Of a DNA stretch of 64,000 bases, positions 1-9,431 are shown one piece after another (positions within the stretch are counted from its first letter, which is position 1; every line of letters starts with the position of its first letter). Both the position numbers and the translations under genes were made by a program. The stretch is from NCBI RefSeq assembly GCF_014224155.1, contig NZ_JAASUI010000001.1:806001-870000 (forward strand), in the 5' to 3' direction. The notes below the pieces were generated by a model, which ran no database searches, was not told the origin of the DNA, and worked only from the letters and a program-made list of their open reading frames with translations. Origin of the DNA: Listeria cossartiae subsp. cossartiae (GTDB taxonomy: Bacteria; Bacillota; Bacilli; Lactobacillales; Listeriaceae).

Positions 1-201
1 ATTGGAAGTAAAGCTGATCCGAACATTTTCACCGCTGGAAAAACAGCTCGTGGACTATTAACTTTCACAATGACAGAAGATGTATACAACGATTTAGCAG
101 CTGACTCAAAAATCGGCGTTCCAAACCCTGATAAATTTGATGCAAGCGTTTCTGCAGCTAATGCAGGCGATGATGTTGTTGTTACCTTCCCAGTAAAATA
201 G
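1..201 (+). CDS. C-terminal end of a probable secreted protein/lipoprotein
   Basis: The window opens inside a reading frame that runs to TAG at 199-201. The 66 visible residues are rich in Asp, Ala and Val and look like the last strands of an extracellular beta-sandwich, including a TARGLLTFTMTEDVYNDL segment and a VVVTFPVK end. The start, signal peptide and most of the domain lie outside the window, so no function can be assigned. A strong intrinsic terminator follows directly. By position it would correspond to a gene next to ylaI/ylaN in Listeria; this is inference from remembered gene order. Confidence 0.6.
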   Translation: MGSKADPNIFTAGKTARGLLTFTMTEDVYNDLAADSKIGVPNPDKFDASVSAANAGDDVVVTFPVK

Positions 202-234
202 AAAAAATCCGCCCGTTGAATGGGCGGATTTTTT
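202..234. terminator. Bidirectional intrinsic terminator
   Basis: A 13-bp perfect stem (AAAAAATCCGCCC pairing with GGGCGGATTTTTT) with a short loop has T-runs on both strands. It serves the leftward-ending upstream gene and the convergent ylaI gene, whose stop codon overlaps it. Confidence 0.9.
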
Positions 235-463
235 ATTTTGCATTACCTTCTATTAAATTCTTTAACTCACTATTCGACATTACTACTGGTTTATGAAAAT
301 TGAAATGGCCAGAATTAACGCGACTGATAGTATTAATAGCTACTCGATGTTCACATTCAGGACATAAATACATTCTAATAGGTTTATTGCGTAATTGTTT
401 CGTTTTAAATTCGCGATTGTCTAGCTCATCTACACTTTCGCATAAGATACATTTTGCATTCAA
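233..463 (-). CDS. ylaI: YlaI-like small zinc-ribbon protein (DUF2197)
   Basis: This 76-residue protein has a CxxC pair near the N-terminus (CILC) and a second one at about residue 34 (CPEC), a typical four-cysteine zinc ribbon of the DUF2197/YlaI type. The function is unknown in the family. The start is supported by an AGGTGA ribosome site just upstream on the minus strand. It stands alone, convergent with the preceding gene and divergent from ylaN, which matches the Bacillus ylaI-ylaN neighbourhood. Identification rests on length, cysteine pattern and context. Confidence 0.75.
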   Translation of the reverse strand: MNAKCILCESVDELDNREFKTKQLRNKPIRMYLCPECEHRVAINTISRVNSGHFNFHKPVVMSNSELKNLIEGNAK

Positions 464-552
464 TTTATCTTCACCTCACACAAGTATTATAGCATGATTA
501 TCAAAAAAGGCGAGTAAAAGTGAATTTTTCAAAAATTTTAGTTCAATCGTGC

Positions 553-580
553 TTGCGTGGCTTACAAATTATGCTATACT
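553..580 (+). promoter_or_regulatory. Likely SigA promoter of ylaN
   Basis: TTGCGT at 553-558 and TATACT at 575-580 are separated by 16 bases, about 90 bases before the ylaN start. No obvious operator was seen. Confidence 0.5.
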
Positions 581-667
581 ATTATTATCTAGTATTAACT
601 TTTACTTAAGGTTTTCCTTAAGATGAAAATAAAGCGCTATTTTTGGCGTATGATAGGGGGTTCTGTG

Positions 668-949
668 ATGGCAAACAAAAAGATAGATCACAGAGAAGAG
701 GCAGTGGAGCTTTTAAAACAAGACGCAAAACGCATCTTACAGTTGATTAAAGTCCAAATGGATAATCTAACATTACCGCAATGTCCAGCATATGAGGAAG
801 TTCTTGATACACAAATGTATGGTTTATCACGTGAAATCAACTTTGCAACCCGCCTAGGATTAATCGAACCAGAAGAAGGCAAGAAACTAATGTCTACGCT
901 GGAAAAAGAATTGTCCGCTTTACATGAACTGTCCATGAGTAAAAAATAA
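668..949 (+). CDS. ylaN: YlaN (DUF1507), iron-homeostasis protein
   Basis: The start is taken at ATG 668 because AGGGGG lies at 655-660, seven bases upstream; an ATG at 623 in the same frame lacks a ribosome site and would add an odd N-terminus. The resulting 93-residue, mostly helical protein ([16 protein letters not shown]...) is the length of the DUF1507/YlaN family. In Bacillus and Staphylococcus YlaN binds iron and interacts with Fur, and is needed under iron limitation; that role is known for the family and assumed here. It is monocistronic, closed by a terminator near 960-995. Confidence 0.9.
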   Translation: MANKKIDHREEAVELLKQDAKRILQLIKVQMDNLTLPQCPAYEEVLDTQMYGLSREINFATRLGLIEPEEGKKLMSTLEKELSALHELSMSKK

Positions 950-959
950 TGAATTAATT

Positions 960-995
960 GAAAAGATGTCTGATTTTTTCTGACATCTTTTTTTG
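960..995 (+). terminator. Intrinsic terminator of ylaN
   Basis: The AAAGATGTC/GACATCTTT stem is followed by a run of seven T, ten bases after the ylaN stop. Confidence 0.8.
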
Positions 996-1125
996 TTTGG
1001 TAGGAAAAAGGCTAAAAAATGAGCCAAAAGAAGGAGGCGATTCTTCTTTTCATTTGCCGGTCTTTTCCTTTATAATAGAAAGAACAGAAAACAAGATGGG
1101 ATAGTAACTTCTCAGGGATTGGAAG

Positions 1126-2334
1126 ATGCCGATGTTTAAACGAATTTTAAAATCTTATGATTATGCCTTTATTGCGTTATTTGTCGTGCTATGTTTATTT
1201 GGCTTGATTATGATTTATAGTGCCAGCTGGTCTTTAGCGATTGGTAAAGGGTTGCCAGCAGATTATTTTTATGCACGTCAAGTAAAGAACTTTATAGTTA
1301 GTTTTATTTTCTTTATTCTTTTCGCTCTTTTACCTTTTAAAATTTATCAAAATAATAAAGTGTTAATGTTAATTGTATTTGGTTCAATTGGTGTGTTATT
1401 ACTTATTTTCTTAGTTGGTAAAACTGTAAATAATGCCAATAGTTGGCTTGTTCTAGGGCCTCGTTCGCTGCAACCAGGGGAATTTGCTAAATTAGCAGTC
1501 ATCATTTATATGTCGGCCATTTATGCGAAGAAACAAAGTTATATAGATGATTTTAACCGCGGTGTCTTGCCGCCAATTTTCTTTTTAGCCTTTGTATGTT
1601 TCTTAATTGCGATTCAACCAGATACAGGGACGGCGTTTATTATTTTCTTAGTTGGTTGTTGTATTATTATTGCTTCTGGAATGCGACTCCGAACAATTAT
1701 GAAATTGATTGGGATAGGGCTAGGCATTATTGTCGGTCTCAGCCTCATTTTGTTTGCATTACCTGACAACATCAGAAATGAAATTGTTTCTCCAACAAAA
1801 GTAGCTCGGATTACAACCTTTATGAATCCGTTCGAATATGCCGATAAAGAAGGGCATCAGTTGATTAATTCGTTTTATGCGATTGGTTCTGGTGGCGTTT
1901 CTGGGCAAGGCCTCGGGGAAAGTGTGCAAAAACTAGGTTACTTACCGGAAGCGCATACCGATTTCATCATTGCTGTCGTGGCAGAAGAATTAGGTGTATT
2001 CGGTGTGATGTTTATTATTTTGGCGCTGTTCTTCATTATTTTTAAAACAATCACAACTGGGCTCAGGGCGAAGGATCCATTTGCCTCATTAATGTGTTAT
2101 GGTATTGCCAGTTTGATTGCGATTCAAGCGTTTATTAATTTAGGTGGCGCGAGTGGGCTTATTCCGCTGACGGGGGTAACGCTTCCGTTTATTAGTTATG
2201 GTGGTTCGTCCTTAATGGTACTATCGATGATGCTTGGTATTGTAGCAAATATATCGATGTTTACTAAATATCAACGTGTCTATAAATCAGATGGCTCCAA
2301 ACAAGAGCAACCTAAGCGACAAAGAAGACGATAA
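1126..2334 (+). CDS. ftsW: FtsW/RodA-family SEDS peptidoglycan polymerase
   Basis: This 402-residue integral membrane protein of the SEDS family polymerises lipid II into glycan strands together with a class B PBP. About ten hydrophobic segments are visible. The conserved family stretches are present: the region around the PGEFAKLA motif, the QPDTGTA motif near residue 165, and the C-terminal GVTLPFISYGGSS signature. The start may be ATG 1126 or ATG 1132; GGAAG at 1121-1125 fits 1132 better and AGGGA at 1114-1118 fits 1126. A TATAAT at 1071-1076 is a possible -10. The position beside ylaN and pycA suggests the FtsW-like copy rather than RodA, but paralogues exist in Listeria. Confidence 0.88.
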   Translation: MPMFKRILKSYDYAFIALFVVLCLFGLIMIYSASWSLAIGKGLPADYFYARQVKNFIVSFIFFILFALLPFKIYQNNKVLMLIVFGSIGVLLLIFLVGKTVNNANSWLVLGPRSLQPGEFAKLAVIIYMSAIYAKKQSYIDDFNRGVLPPIFFLAFVCFLIAIQPDTGTAFIIFLVGCCIIIASGMRLRTIMKLIGIGLGIIVGLSLILFALPDNIRNEIVSPTKVARITTFMNPFEYADKEGHQLINSFYAIGSGGVSGQGLGESVQKLGYLPEAHTDFIIAVVAEELGVFGVMFIILALFFIIFKTITTGLRAKDPFASLMCYGIASLIAIQAFINLGGASGLIPLTGVTLPFISYGGSSLMVLSMMLGIVANISMFTKYQRVYKSDGSKQEQPKRQRRR

Positions 2335-2339
2335 ATGAC

Positions 2340-2377
2340 GAAAGAAAAAGCGAGTTAAGTGGCTTTTTCTTTTTTTG
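2340..2377 (+). terminator. Intrinsic terminator after ftsW
   Basis: AAAGAAAAAGC pairs with GCTTTTTCTTT, and the descending arm runs into a T-tract, immediately after the stop codon. Confidence 0.8.
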
Positions 2378-2457
2378 TTTAGCCGCATGTTTTTGGCGTT
2401 TTACCGCCAGTTTATTCGTGTTTTCGATATTGTTTTAAATATTTAGAAAGAAAATAA

Positions 2458-2487
2458 TTTACATCTGATGGTATTTAATACTATAAT
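2458..2487 (+). promoter_or_regulatory. Likely SigA promoter of pycA
   Basis: TTTACA at 2458-2463 and a consensus TATAAT at 2482-2487 have an 18-base spacer. They leave a leader of about 120 bases before pycA. Confidence 0.55.
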
Positions 2488-2611
2488 TGAATTTATATAC
2501 CGTTTTACAGCCTAAAAAAAGGGGATTGCTTTTAAAGTCTACATAATCGTTTCATCCGTTTAGGCAACGTATCAAGTATAGAACAGATCAGTGTTGGTTA
2601 GGAGGAAAAAA

Positions 2612-5600
2612 ATGAATCGAATTAAAAAAGTATTAGTAGCAAACCGCGGAGAGATTGCTATCCGTGTTATGCGTGCATGTACTGAACTCAAAATCAAAAC
2701 AGTGGCTATTTATTCACAAGAAGATACTGGAAGTTTTCACCGGTATAAATCAGATGAAGCTTATCTGGTTGGAGCAGGGAAAAAGCCTATTGATGCGTAT
2801 CTAGATATCGAAAACATAATCGAAATTGCTAAAGAATCTGGTGCAGACGCGATTCATCCGGGATATGGTTTCTTGTCCGAAAACATTGAATTTGCTCGTC
2901 GTTGTGAGCAAGAAGGCATTATTTTCGTTGGTCCTAAATCTAAACACCTAGATATGTTTGGCGACAAAATCAAAGCAAAAGAACAAGCTCTATTAGCTGA
3001 TATTCCAGTAATTCCGGGAAGTAATGGACCGGTTGCTGGCATTAAAGAAGTAGAAGAGTTCGGCGAGAAAAACGGTTACCCATTAATGATTAAAGCTTCT
3101 CTTGGAGGCGGCGGTCGTGGTATGCGTGTCGTTGAATCAAAAGAACATGTTAAAGAAAGCTTTGAACGTGCATCCTCAGAAGCAAAAGCTGCATTCGGAA
3201 ACGATGAAGTATACGTAGAAAAATGCGTAATGAATCCGAAACATATCGAAGTACAAATTCTTGGTGATACGCATGGTAACATCGTTCATTTATTCGAGCG
3301 TGATTGTTCCATTCAACGTCGTCATCAAAAAGTAGTAGAAGTAGCTCCGTGTAATGCGATTACTTCTGAACTACGTAACCGTATTTGCGATGCTGCAGTA
3401 AAATTAATGAAAAACGTTGATTACATTAATGCTGGAACAGTAGAATTTTTAGTTGAAGGCGATGATTTTTACTTTATCGAAGTAAATCCTCGTGTCCAAG
3501 TAGAGCATACAATTACTGAAATGATTACAGGGATTGATATCGTTCAATCACAATTATTCATTGCGGATGGTTATGCGCTTCATGATCAACTAGTTGCTAT
3601 TCCTAAGCAAGAAGATATCCATATTCACGGTTCTGCTATTCAAAGCCGTATTACAACCGAAGATCCACTTAATAACTTTATGCCAGATACTGGTCGAGTA
3701 GATACGTATCGTTCCACAGGTGGATTTGGTGTTCGTTTGGATGCTGGTAACGGTTTCCAAGGAACAGTCGTTACACCGTTTTATGATTCCTTACTTGTAA
3801 AATTATGTACTTGGGGAATGACCTTTGAGCAAGCAACGCGCAAAATGCGTCGTAACCTTATTGAATTCCGTATCCGTGGCGTTAAAACGAATATTCCTTT
3901 CTTATTGAATGTTGTTCGTCATCCGGATTTCGCAAGTGGTAATTACAATACAAGCTTTATTGATACAACGCCAGAACTATTCAAATTCCCACATATCCGT
4001 GACCGTGGTACGAAAACGTTACGTTATATCGGGAATGTAACAGTCAATGGCTTCCCAGGAATCAAGCATCGTGACAAACCTGTTTATGCAGAGCCACGTT
4101 TGCCGAAAATTCCGTACGGTTCGCAAATCGCTCCTGGAACAAAACAAATTTTGGATGCTAAAGGTCCAGAAGGCGTTGTCGACTGGGTTAAAAAACAAGA
4201 AGAAGTACTCTTAACAGATACAACACTTCGGGATGCGCACCAATCGTTACTTGCGACACGTGTTCGCTCGAAAGATATTTTCCAAGTAGCGGATTCAATG
4301 GCACATTTATTACCAAATATGTTCTCCTTTGAGATGTGGGGCGGCGCGACTTTTGACGTGGCTTATCGTTTCTTAAATGAAGATCCTTGGGTGCGCCTAG
4401 AAACGCTTCGTAAACAAATTCCAAACGTTATGTTCCAAATGTTACTTCGCGGCGCTAATGCAGTCGGATATAAAAACTATCCTGACAACGTTATCCGTGA
4501 ATTCGTTAAGCAATCTGCACAATCCGGTGTCGATGTATTCCGCGTGTTTGACAGCTTAAACTGGATTAAAGGTATGGAAGTGTCCATTGATGCTGTTCGT
4601 GAAGCAGGCAAGGTCGTAGAGGCTGCTATCTGCTATACAGGAGATATCGATGACGACTCAAGAACAAAATATACGATTGATTACTATAAAGATATGGCAA
4701 AAGAGCTCGTTGCTCAAGGTACGCATATCCTAGGAATCAAAGATATGGCTGGTCTTTTAAAACCACAAGCGGCATACCGTTTGATTGGTGAATTAAAAGA
4801 TACCGTAGATGTTCCAATTCACCTTCATACACATGACACAAGTGGTAACGGTATTTATACTTACGCTGCAGCAGTCAGTGCCGGCGTTGACATTGTGGAC
4901 GTGGCATCAAGTGCGATGAGTGGGGCTACAAGCCAACCAAGTATGACTGGTCTTTATTACGGATTAGTGAATGGTAACCGTCAAACGAATTTAGACGCGC
5001 AAAATTCCCAAATCATCAATCATTACTGGGAAGATGTTCGTCACTATTATAAAGACTTTGACAATGCACTTAACTCTCCACAAACAGAAGTATACATTCA
5101 CGAAATGCCAGGCGGTCAATATACGAACCTTCAACAACAAGCCATTGCTGTTGGACTTGGCGATCGTTGGGACGAAGTGAAAGAAATGTATACAGTCGTA
5201 AATAAAATGTTTGGTGATATCGTAAAAGTAACACCTTCTTCCAAAGTTGTTGGCGACCTTGCACTATTTATGGTTCAAAATGAATTATCCGAAGAAGATG
5301 TATACGAAAAAGGAGATACCATCGATTTCCCAGATTCCGTTATCGAATTCTTTATGGGGGAAATTGGTCAACCGTACGGCGGCTTCCCAGAAAAACTTCA
5401 AAAACTAGTACTCAAAGGACGCACACCACTTACAGATCGTCCAGGCGCTTTAATGGAGCCAGTTGATTTTGCTGAAGTTAAAGCAGAATTAAAAGAAAAA
5501 ATGGGTTATGAACCGACAGAAAAAGATGTCATTTCCTACATTTTATATCCAAAAGTGTTCCTAGATTATCAAGAAATGATCAATAAATATGGTGATGTAA

Positions 5601-6052
5601 CAGTCCTTGACACACCGACATTTTATAAAGGTATGCGCTTAGGTGAAACCATTGAAGTAGAACTTGAAAAAGGAAAAATTCTTTTAATCAAACTAAATTC
5701 AATCGGCGAACCAATTGCGGATGGCACACGCGTTATCTATTTTGAATTAAATGGACAACCTCGTGAAATTAACATCCAAGATATGAACGTTCAATCTACC
5801 GTTATTGCACGCCGTAAGATCGACACAACGAACCCTGAACACGTTGGAGCAACAATGACAGGTTCAGTCATTCAAGTAGTCGTGAAAAAAGGCGACTCTG
5901 TGAAAAAAGGTGATCCACTATTAATCACAGAAGCAATGAAAATGGAAACAACGATTCAAGCGCCATTCGATGGTGAAGTCAGCAGCATTTACGTGTCTGA
6001 TGGCGATACAATTGAATCAGGTGATCTATTAATTGAAGTAAACAGAATTTAA
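2612..6052 (+). CDS. pycA: Pyruvate carboxylase
   Basis: The 1,146-residue biotin enzyme carboxylates pyruvate to oxaloacetate, the main anaplerotic step feeding the incomplete TCA cycle of Listeria. Start ATG 2612 follows GGAGG at 2601-2605; an in-frame GTG at 2591 is upstream of that site and unlikely. Domains in order are biotin carboxylase with an ATP-grasp core (GGGGRGMRVV loop and FIEVNPRVQVEHT), carboxyltransferase opening at TDTTLRDAHQSLLATR, and a C-terminal biotinyl domain with the biotin-lysine motif EAMKMET about 35 residues from the end. The length matches full single-chain PycA. It is monocistronic; the structured segment after it may end the transcript. Confidence 0.98.
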   Translation: MNRIKKVLVANRGEIAIRVMRACTELKIKTVAIYSQEDTGSFHRYKSDEAYLVGAGKKPIDAYLDIENIIEIAKESGADAIHPGYGFLSENIEFARRCEQEGIIFVGPKSKHLDMFGDKIKAKEQALLADIPVIPGSNGPVAGIKEVEEFGEKNGYPLMIKASLGGGGRGMRVVESKEHVKESFERASSEAKAAFGNDEVYVEKCVMNPKHIEVQILGDTHGNIVHLFERDCSIQRRHQKVVEVAPCNAITSELRNRICDAAVKLMKNVDYINAGTVEFLVEGDDFYFIEVNPRVQVEHTITEMITGIDIVQSQLFIADGYALHDQLVAIPKQEDIHIHGSAIQSRITTEDPLNNFMPDTGRVDTYRSTGGFGVRLDAGNGFQGTVVTPFYDSLLVKLCTWGMTFEQATRKMRRNLIEFRIRGVKTNIPFLLNVVRHPDFASGNYNTSFIDTTPELFKFPHIRDRGTKTLRYIGNVTVNGFPGIKHRDKPVYAEPRLPKIPYGSQIAPGTKQILDAKGPEGVVDWVKKQEEVLLTDTTLRDAHQSLLATRVRSKDIFQVADSMAHLLPNMFSFEMWGGATFDVAYRFLNEDPWVRLETLRKQIPNVMFQMLLRGANAVGYKNYPDNVIREFVKQSAQSGVDVFRVFDSLNWIKGMEVSIDAVREAGKVVEAAICYTGDIDDDSRTKYTIDYYKDMAKELVAQGTHILGIKDMAGLLKPQAAYRLIGELKDTVDVPIHLHTHDTSGNGIYTYAAAVSAGVDIVDVASSAMSGATSQPSMTGLYYGLVNGNRQTNLDAQNSQIINHYWEDVRHYYKDFDNALNSPQTEVYIHEMPGGQYTNLQQQAIAVGLGDRWDEVKEMYTVVNKMFGDIVKVTPSSKVVGDLALFMVQNELSEEDVYEKGDTIDFPDSVIEFFMGEIGQPYGGFPEKLQKLVLKGRTPLTDRPGALMEPVDFAEVKAELKEKMGYEPTEKDVISYILYPKVFLDYQEMINKYGDVTVLDTPTFYKGMRLGETIEVELEKGKILLIKLNSIGEPIADGTRVIYFELNGQPREINIQDMNVQSTVIARRKIDTTNPEHVGATMTGSVIQVVVKKGDSVKKGDPLLITEAMKMETTIQAPFDGEVSSIYVSDGDTIESGDLLIEVNRI

Positions 6053-6068
6053 AAAAACATAACTAATT

Positions 6069-6186
6069 AACGGGTGGGAATATGACGCTAATTTAAAGTA
6101 GCAAACTTTAAAAATCGAAAGTTTAAACGTAGCAAAAAGACGTTTCTTTTCGAATTACTTAGCGCTATATTTACACCCGTTTTTTC
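6069..6186 (+). ncRNA. Possible folded RNA or complex 3' terminator between pycA and the lipoprotein gene
   Basis: Nested complementary segments suggest a multi-branched fold. A closing stem pairs ACGGGTG (6070-6076) with CACCCGT (6174-6180), followed at once by TTTTTT. An inner stem pairs CGCTAA (6086-6091) with TTAGCG (6159-6164). Within it lie two hairpins, AAACTTT/AAAGTTT (6103-6124) and AAACGT/ACGTTT (6125-6145), with an alternative pairing of TCGAAA with the later TTTCGA. The T-run after the closing stem makes this an intrinsic terminator with a roughly 100-nt branched loop: either a structured pycA 3' end, a small RNA, or a cis-regulator of the next gene. No separate promoter was seen, and I do not recognise a riboswitch class. 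Confidence 0.45.
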
Positions 6187-6207
6187 TAAAAAAAGGAGAA
6201 CTTACAC

Positions 6208-7101
6208 ATGAAATGGTTTAAAGGAATTGCCGTAGTTTTATTACTTGCTATCTTAACTGCTTGCGGGAATACTGAAACAAAGGCACCAGAAGAGAAAACA
6301 GAGAAAATCGAAGTAAAAGACGCAACTGGAGCAACAATCACATTAAAAGAAGCACCAACAAAAATCGTTTCATTAATGCCGAGTAATACAGAAATTTTAT
6401 TTGCATTAGGTTTAGGTGATAAAGTAAAAGGCGTTACTGCTTACGATGATTATCCAAAAGAAGCACAAAAAGTAGAAAAAGTAACTTCTACAGGTGTTGA
6501 TACAGAAAAAATCATCGCGATTAAACCAGACTTAGTTCTTGGTCACGAATCTATGCTTGCAACAGAAAAAGACGCATATCAATTATTAAAAGATGCAGGA
6601 ATCAACGTATTTATCGTTCCTGATGCAACAGATTTAAAAGCAGCAGAAAAATCAATTGCAACAGTTGGTGAATTGACTGGAAAAGAAAAAGAAGCAAAAG
6701 AAGTAACAGACTCAATGGAAGAACAAAAAGCAGCCATTGAAAAGAAAGCAAAAGAACTAAAAACATCTCCAAAAGTTTGGATTGAAATTAGTCCTGATTT
6801 ATACACAGCAGGTAAAGGAACATTTATGAACGAAATGTTAGAACTTGCTGGTGGTACGAATATCGTTACAGAAACAGGTTTTATTCCTTACAATGAAGAA
6901 AAAGTAGTAGAACTAAAACCAGATATTATTTTATCTGTATATCCTGACGCAAAAGCAACTATCCAAAAACGTGCGGCATGGAAAGATATCCCAGCTGTTA
7001 AAAACGATAAAATCTATGAAATGGATGCGAATAAATTAAGCCGTCCAGGACCAAGACTACTTGAAGGAGCAGCAGATATTCAAGCCGTTCTTGGAAACTA
7101 A
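6208..7101 (+). CDS. Helical-backbone metal receptor lipoprotein (BtuF/FecB-type ABC substrate-binding protein)
   Basis: The 297-residue protein starts with a lysine-poor hydrophobic signal and a lipobox (ILTAC, Cys near residue 19), so it should be lipid-anchored outside the membrane. The mature part has the periplasmic-binding-protein fold of the BtuF/FecB class: PTKIVSLMPSNTEILFALG opening, KPDLVLG in the middle and KPDIILSVYP in the second lobe. The family binds cobalamin, siderophores or haem for import by an ABC permease. No permease or ATPase is adjacent, so it must share one encoded elsewhere; the substrate is unknown. AAGGAG lies just before ATG 6208. Confidence 0.85.
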   Translation: MKWFKGIAVVLLLAILTACGNTETKAPEEKTEKIEVKDATGATITLKEAPTKIVSLMPSNTEILFALGLGDKVKGVTAYDDYPKEAQKVEKVTSTGVDTEKIIAIKPDLVLGHESMLATEKDAYQLLKDAGINVFIVPDATDLKAAEKSIATVGELTGKEKEAKEVTDSMEEQKAAIEKKAKELKTSPKVWIEISPDLYTAGKGTFMNEMLELAGGTNIVTETGFIPYNEEKVVELKPDIILSVYPDAKATIQKRAAWKDIPAVKNDKIYEMDANKLSRPGPRLLEGAADIQAVLGN

Positions 7102-7382
7102 TTCCTCAAAAATTGTAGATGAAGCTTTACAAAAAATGACTTTTAAGGTAATTTAACATAGGGTGGATTTTTTACTAAACAGTATTAGTAAAGCAATTTA
7201 CCAAATAAGCAGAGCTATTTACACTTAGAAGATCATGCATAAACAGCAAGAATACGGCAACTTAGACGACAAATAATACAAACAAGGTGTTCGTGGTTTT
7301 AAGTGGAGGAGTTGCCTATAAAAGAATAGTGAGCTGAATCTGGTTTTTAAAACCATATTATTTTTCGGGAAGAAGTGTTTTT
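7102..7382. other. Intergenic leader region before tarG, no gene seen
   Basis: This 281-base gap holds an 8-bp hairpin (TTTACTAA at 7171-7178 with TTAGTAAA at 7185-7192) without a T-run. A strong ribosome-site-like GGAGGAG at 7305-7311 is followed only by a six-codon TTG-initiated frame. A convincing promoter was not found, although TTTACA at 7218-7223 is a candidate -35. Confidence 0.4.
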
Positions 7383-8186
7383 GTGAAACAGGTTATGGAA
7401 GTTATTAAAGAGCAAATTAAAAATTTACCAATGATATTTCGCATTGCGCGCTATGAAGATAAGGCTACATATCAAAGCCATTATTTAGGACTAGCATGGC
7501 AGATTTTAAATCCATTAATTCAAATTGCTATTTACTACTTTGTATTTGGATTTGGGATGAATGCAAAATCTGGCTCGGATGCAAGTTATATTGAATGGAT
7601 GCTAGCCGGAATTATTCCTTGGTTCTTTATTAGTGCGGTTATTTTACAAGGTGCGAATAGTATTTATAATAAAATAGGCATGGTTTCAAAAATGAATTTT
7701 CCAATGAGTATTTTACCTAACATCACGATTGTTTCTAATTTAACAAGCTACTTCACGATGATGGTAATTTTACTCGGTTTACTTGCGATTAATGGGACTC
7801 CGGTTACTATTTATTGGGGCCAATATTTGTATTATTTTGTAGCGATGATTGCGTTTTTGTTTAGTGTTACCTTGTTTAACGCAACAATCAGCGTGTTAGT
7901 AAGAGACTATTATATTATGTTGCAGTCTGTTATGCGCGTGCTTTTCTACGTAACAGGTATTGTTTGGAATTTGGAAACAATGTTGCCGCAGTGGCTAGTA
8001 GATTTACTCAAATTAAACCCAATTTACTATGTTGTTAATGGTTTTAGAGAAACTTTCTTAATGAATAGAGGCTTCTGGGAATCGCCATCATACACGATGT
8101 ATTTCTGGTTAATCACACTGACATTACTGTTCGTTGGTGCGACACTACACATGAAATTCCGCGAACGTTTCGTGGATTATTTATAG
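7383..8186 (+). CDS. tarG: Wall teichoic acid ABC exporter, permease subunit TarG
   Basis: This 267-residue ABC-2 type permease has six hydrophobic segments and carries undecaprenyl-linked teichoic acid chains across the membrane with TarH. The GTG start at 7383 is supported by GGGAAG upstream; ATG 7395 is an in-frame alternative. It is 12 bases from tarH, so the two are one operon, as in all WTA export loci. Location beside the WTA biosynthesis block supports the role. The name tagG is used in Bacillus 168. Confidence 0.92.
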   Translation: MKQVMEVIKEQIKNLPMIFRIARYEDKATYQSHYLGLAWQILNPLIQIAIYYFVFGFGMNAKSGSDASYIEWMLAGIIPWFFISAVILQGANSIYNKIGMVSKMNFPMSILPNITIVSNLTSYFTMMVILLGLLAINGTPVTIYWGQYLYYFVAMIAFLFSVTLFNATISVLVRDYYIMLQSVMRVLFYVTGIVWNLETMLPQWLVDLLKLNPIYYVVNGFRETFLMNRGFWESPSYTMYFWLITLTLLFVGATLHMKFRERFVDYL

Positions 8187-8198
8187 GAGGTTAGACAG

Positions 8199-9206
8199 AT
8201 GGGTAAAAATATCAAAGTATCATTTAAACATGTGTCGAAGGAATATGACCTCTATCAAAATAAATCCGATAAGATAAAAGGCTTGTTTATGCCGAAAAGT
8301 CAAAAAATGCAATCCTTTTGGGCTTTACGAGACGTATCTTTTGATATTCATGATGGTGAAACAGTAGGGCTTATTGGGATCAATGGTTCAGGTAAGTCAA
8401 CGATATCGAGTATTATGTCAGGCGTTATTCCTCCCACACAAGGGGAAGTTATTATCAATGGAGAAACTTCTTTAATCGCCATTGCAGTAGGTCTAAAAGG
8501 GCCGCTTACAGGATATGAAAATATTCGCTTAAAATTACTTATGCATGGTATGAAAAGTTCTCAAATTAACAAACTGATGCCAAGTATTATCGAATTTGCT
8601 GATATTGGTGATTTTATTAATCAACCAATTAAAAACTATTCAAGCGGGATGCGTTCTCGTTTAGGTTTTGCGATTTCGGTACACACAAATCCAGACATTT
8701 TAGTCATCGATGAGGCATTATCTGTAGGTGACCAGACTTTTTATGAAAAATGTGTAGCTAAAATTAATGAATTTAAAGCTCGCGGGAAAACTATTGTCTT
8801 CGTCAGTCACTCGCTTGGGCAAGTAAAAAGCTTATGTGACCGAATTATTTGGATGCACCACGGTGAAATAAGAGAAATGGGCACAGCACAAGAAGTTGCT
8901 CAAAAATACGACGAGTTCGTCAAATGGTTTAATAAACAACCAAATGATTACAAGAAAAAATATCAAAAAGAACATAAAGAATATCAAAAAGCACCACAGA
9001 AAAAGGTTTATCCAAACCCAAATGCCAATAAATACCGGCTAACCATGTTTGATAAAATATTTTTAACGATACTAATTGCATTGACTGTGCTATTTGGGAC
9101 GTTAGTAGCGACAGGGAAATCCTTTAAAGGTCTAATTAGTGAAGGATCCACGAACCAAATCGAACAAGTAGCTCATGTGGCTCATAAAGATTTAAAACTG
9201 AAGTAA
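8199..9206 (+). CDS. tarH: Wall teichoic acid ABC exporter, ATPase subunit TarH
   Basis: The first 220 or so of the 335 residues form an ABC ATPase with Walker [10 protein letters not shown], signature [10 protein letters not shown] (a diverged LSGGQ, normal for polysaccharide exporters), Walker [13 protein letters not shown] and the H-loop VSHSL. The C-terminal part is lysine-rich, then contains one transmembrane helix (about residues 278-300) and a short extracytoplasmic tail, a hallmark of TarH/TagH proteins of Gram-positives. Start ATG 8199 follows AGGAGG. A terminator closes the tarGH operon. Confidence 0.92.
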   Translation: MGKNIKVSFKHVSKEYDLYQNKSDKIKGLFMPKSQKMQSFWALRDVSFDIHDGETVGLIGINGSGKSTISSIMSGVIPPTQGEVIINGETSLIAIAVGLKGPLTGYENIRLKLLMHGMKSSQINKLMPSIIEFADIGDFINQPIKNYSSGMRSRLGFAISVHTNPDILVIDEALSVGDQTFYEKCVAKINEFKARGKTIVFVSHSLGQVKSLCDRIIWMHHGEIREMGTAQEVAQKYDEFVKWFNKQPNDYKKKYQKEHKEYQKAPQKKVYPNPNANKYRLTMFDKIFLTILIALTVLFGTLVATGKSFKGLISEGSTNQIEQVAHVAHKDLKLK

Positions 9207-9209
9207 TAA

Positions 9210-9248
9210 AAAACTTTCAAAGGCTAGCTAGTCTTTGAAAGTTTTTTT
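9210..9248 (+). terminator. Intrinsic terminator after tarGH
   Basis: AACTTTCAAAG pairs with CTTTGAAAGTT around a short GC-containing loop and is followed by a T-run. Confidence 0.9.
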
Positions 9249-9431
9249 ATGCAGAATTTGAAGAAGTAAAGCATTTTTGCGTAAAATGATGTAGAAAATT
9301 TGTCTAAATAATTAACAAATGCCTGATTAAAATCTTTTTCCTTGGTTTTGTAATGAATCTGTAACTTACGATGGCATAAAGTTTGGTAAAATATAGGACA
9401 GTAAAACAATTTAAGGAGTGGTTGGAGAATA

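Noticed and set aside
623..667. N-terminal extension of YlaN from ATG 623
   Set aside because: No ribosome site, while AGGGGG at 655-660 is well placed for ATG 668.
2591..2611. Upstream GTG start for pycA
   Set aside because: It lies before the GGAGG ribosome site at 2601-2605, which serves ATG 2612.
6070..6082. T-box or similar known riboswitch at CGGGTGGG
   Set aside because: The T-box core TGGNACCGCG and a specifier loop are absent.
7171..7192. Terminator upstream of tarG
   Set aside because: The hairpin has no following T-run on either strand.
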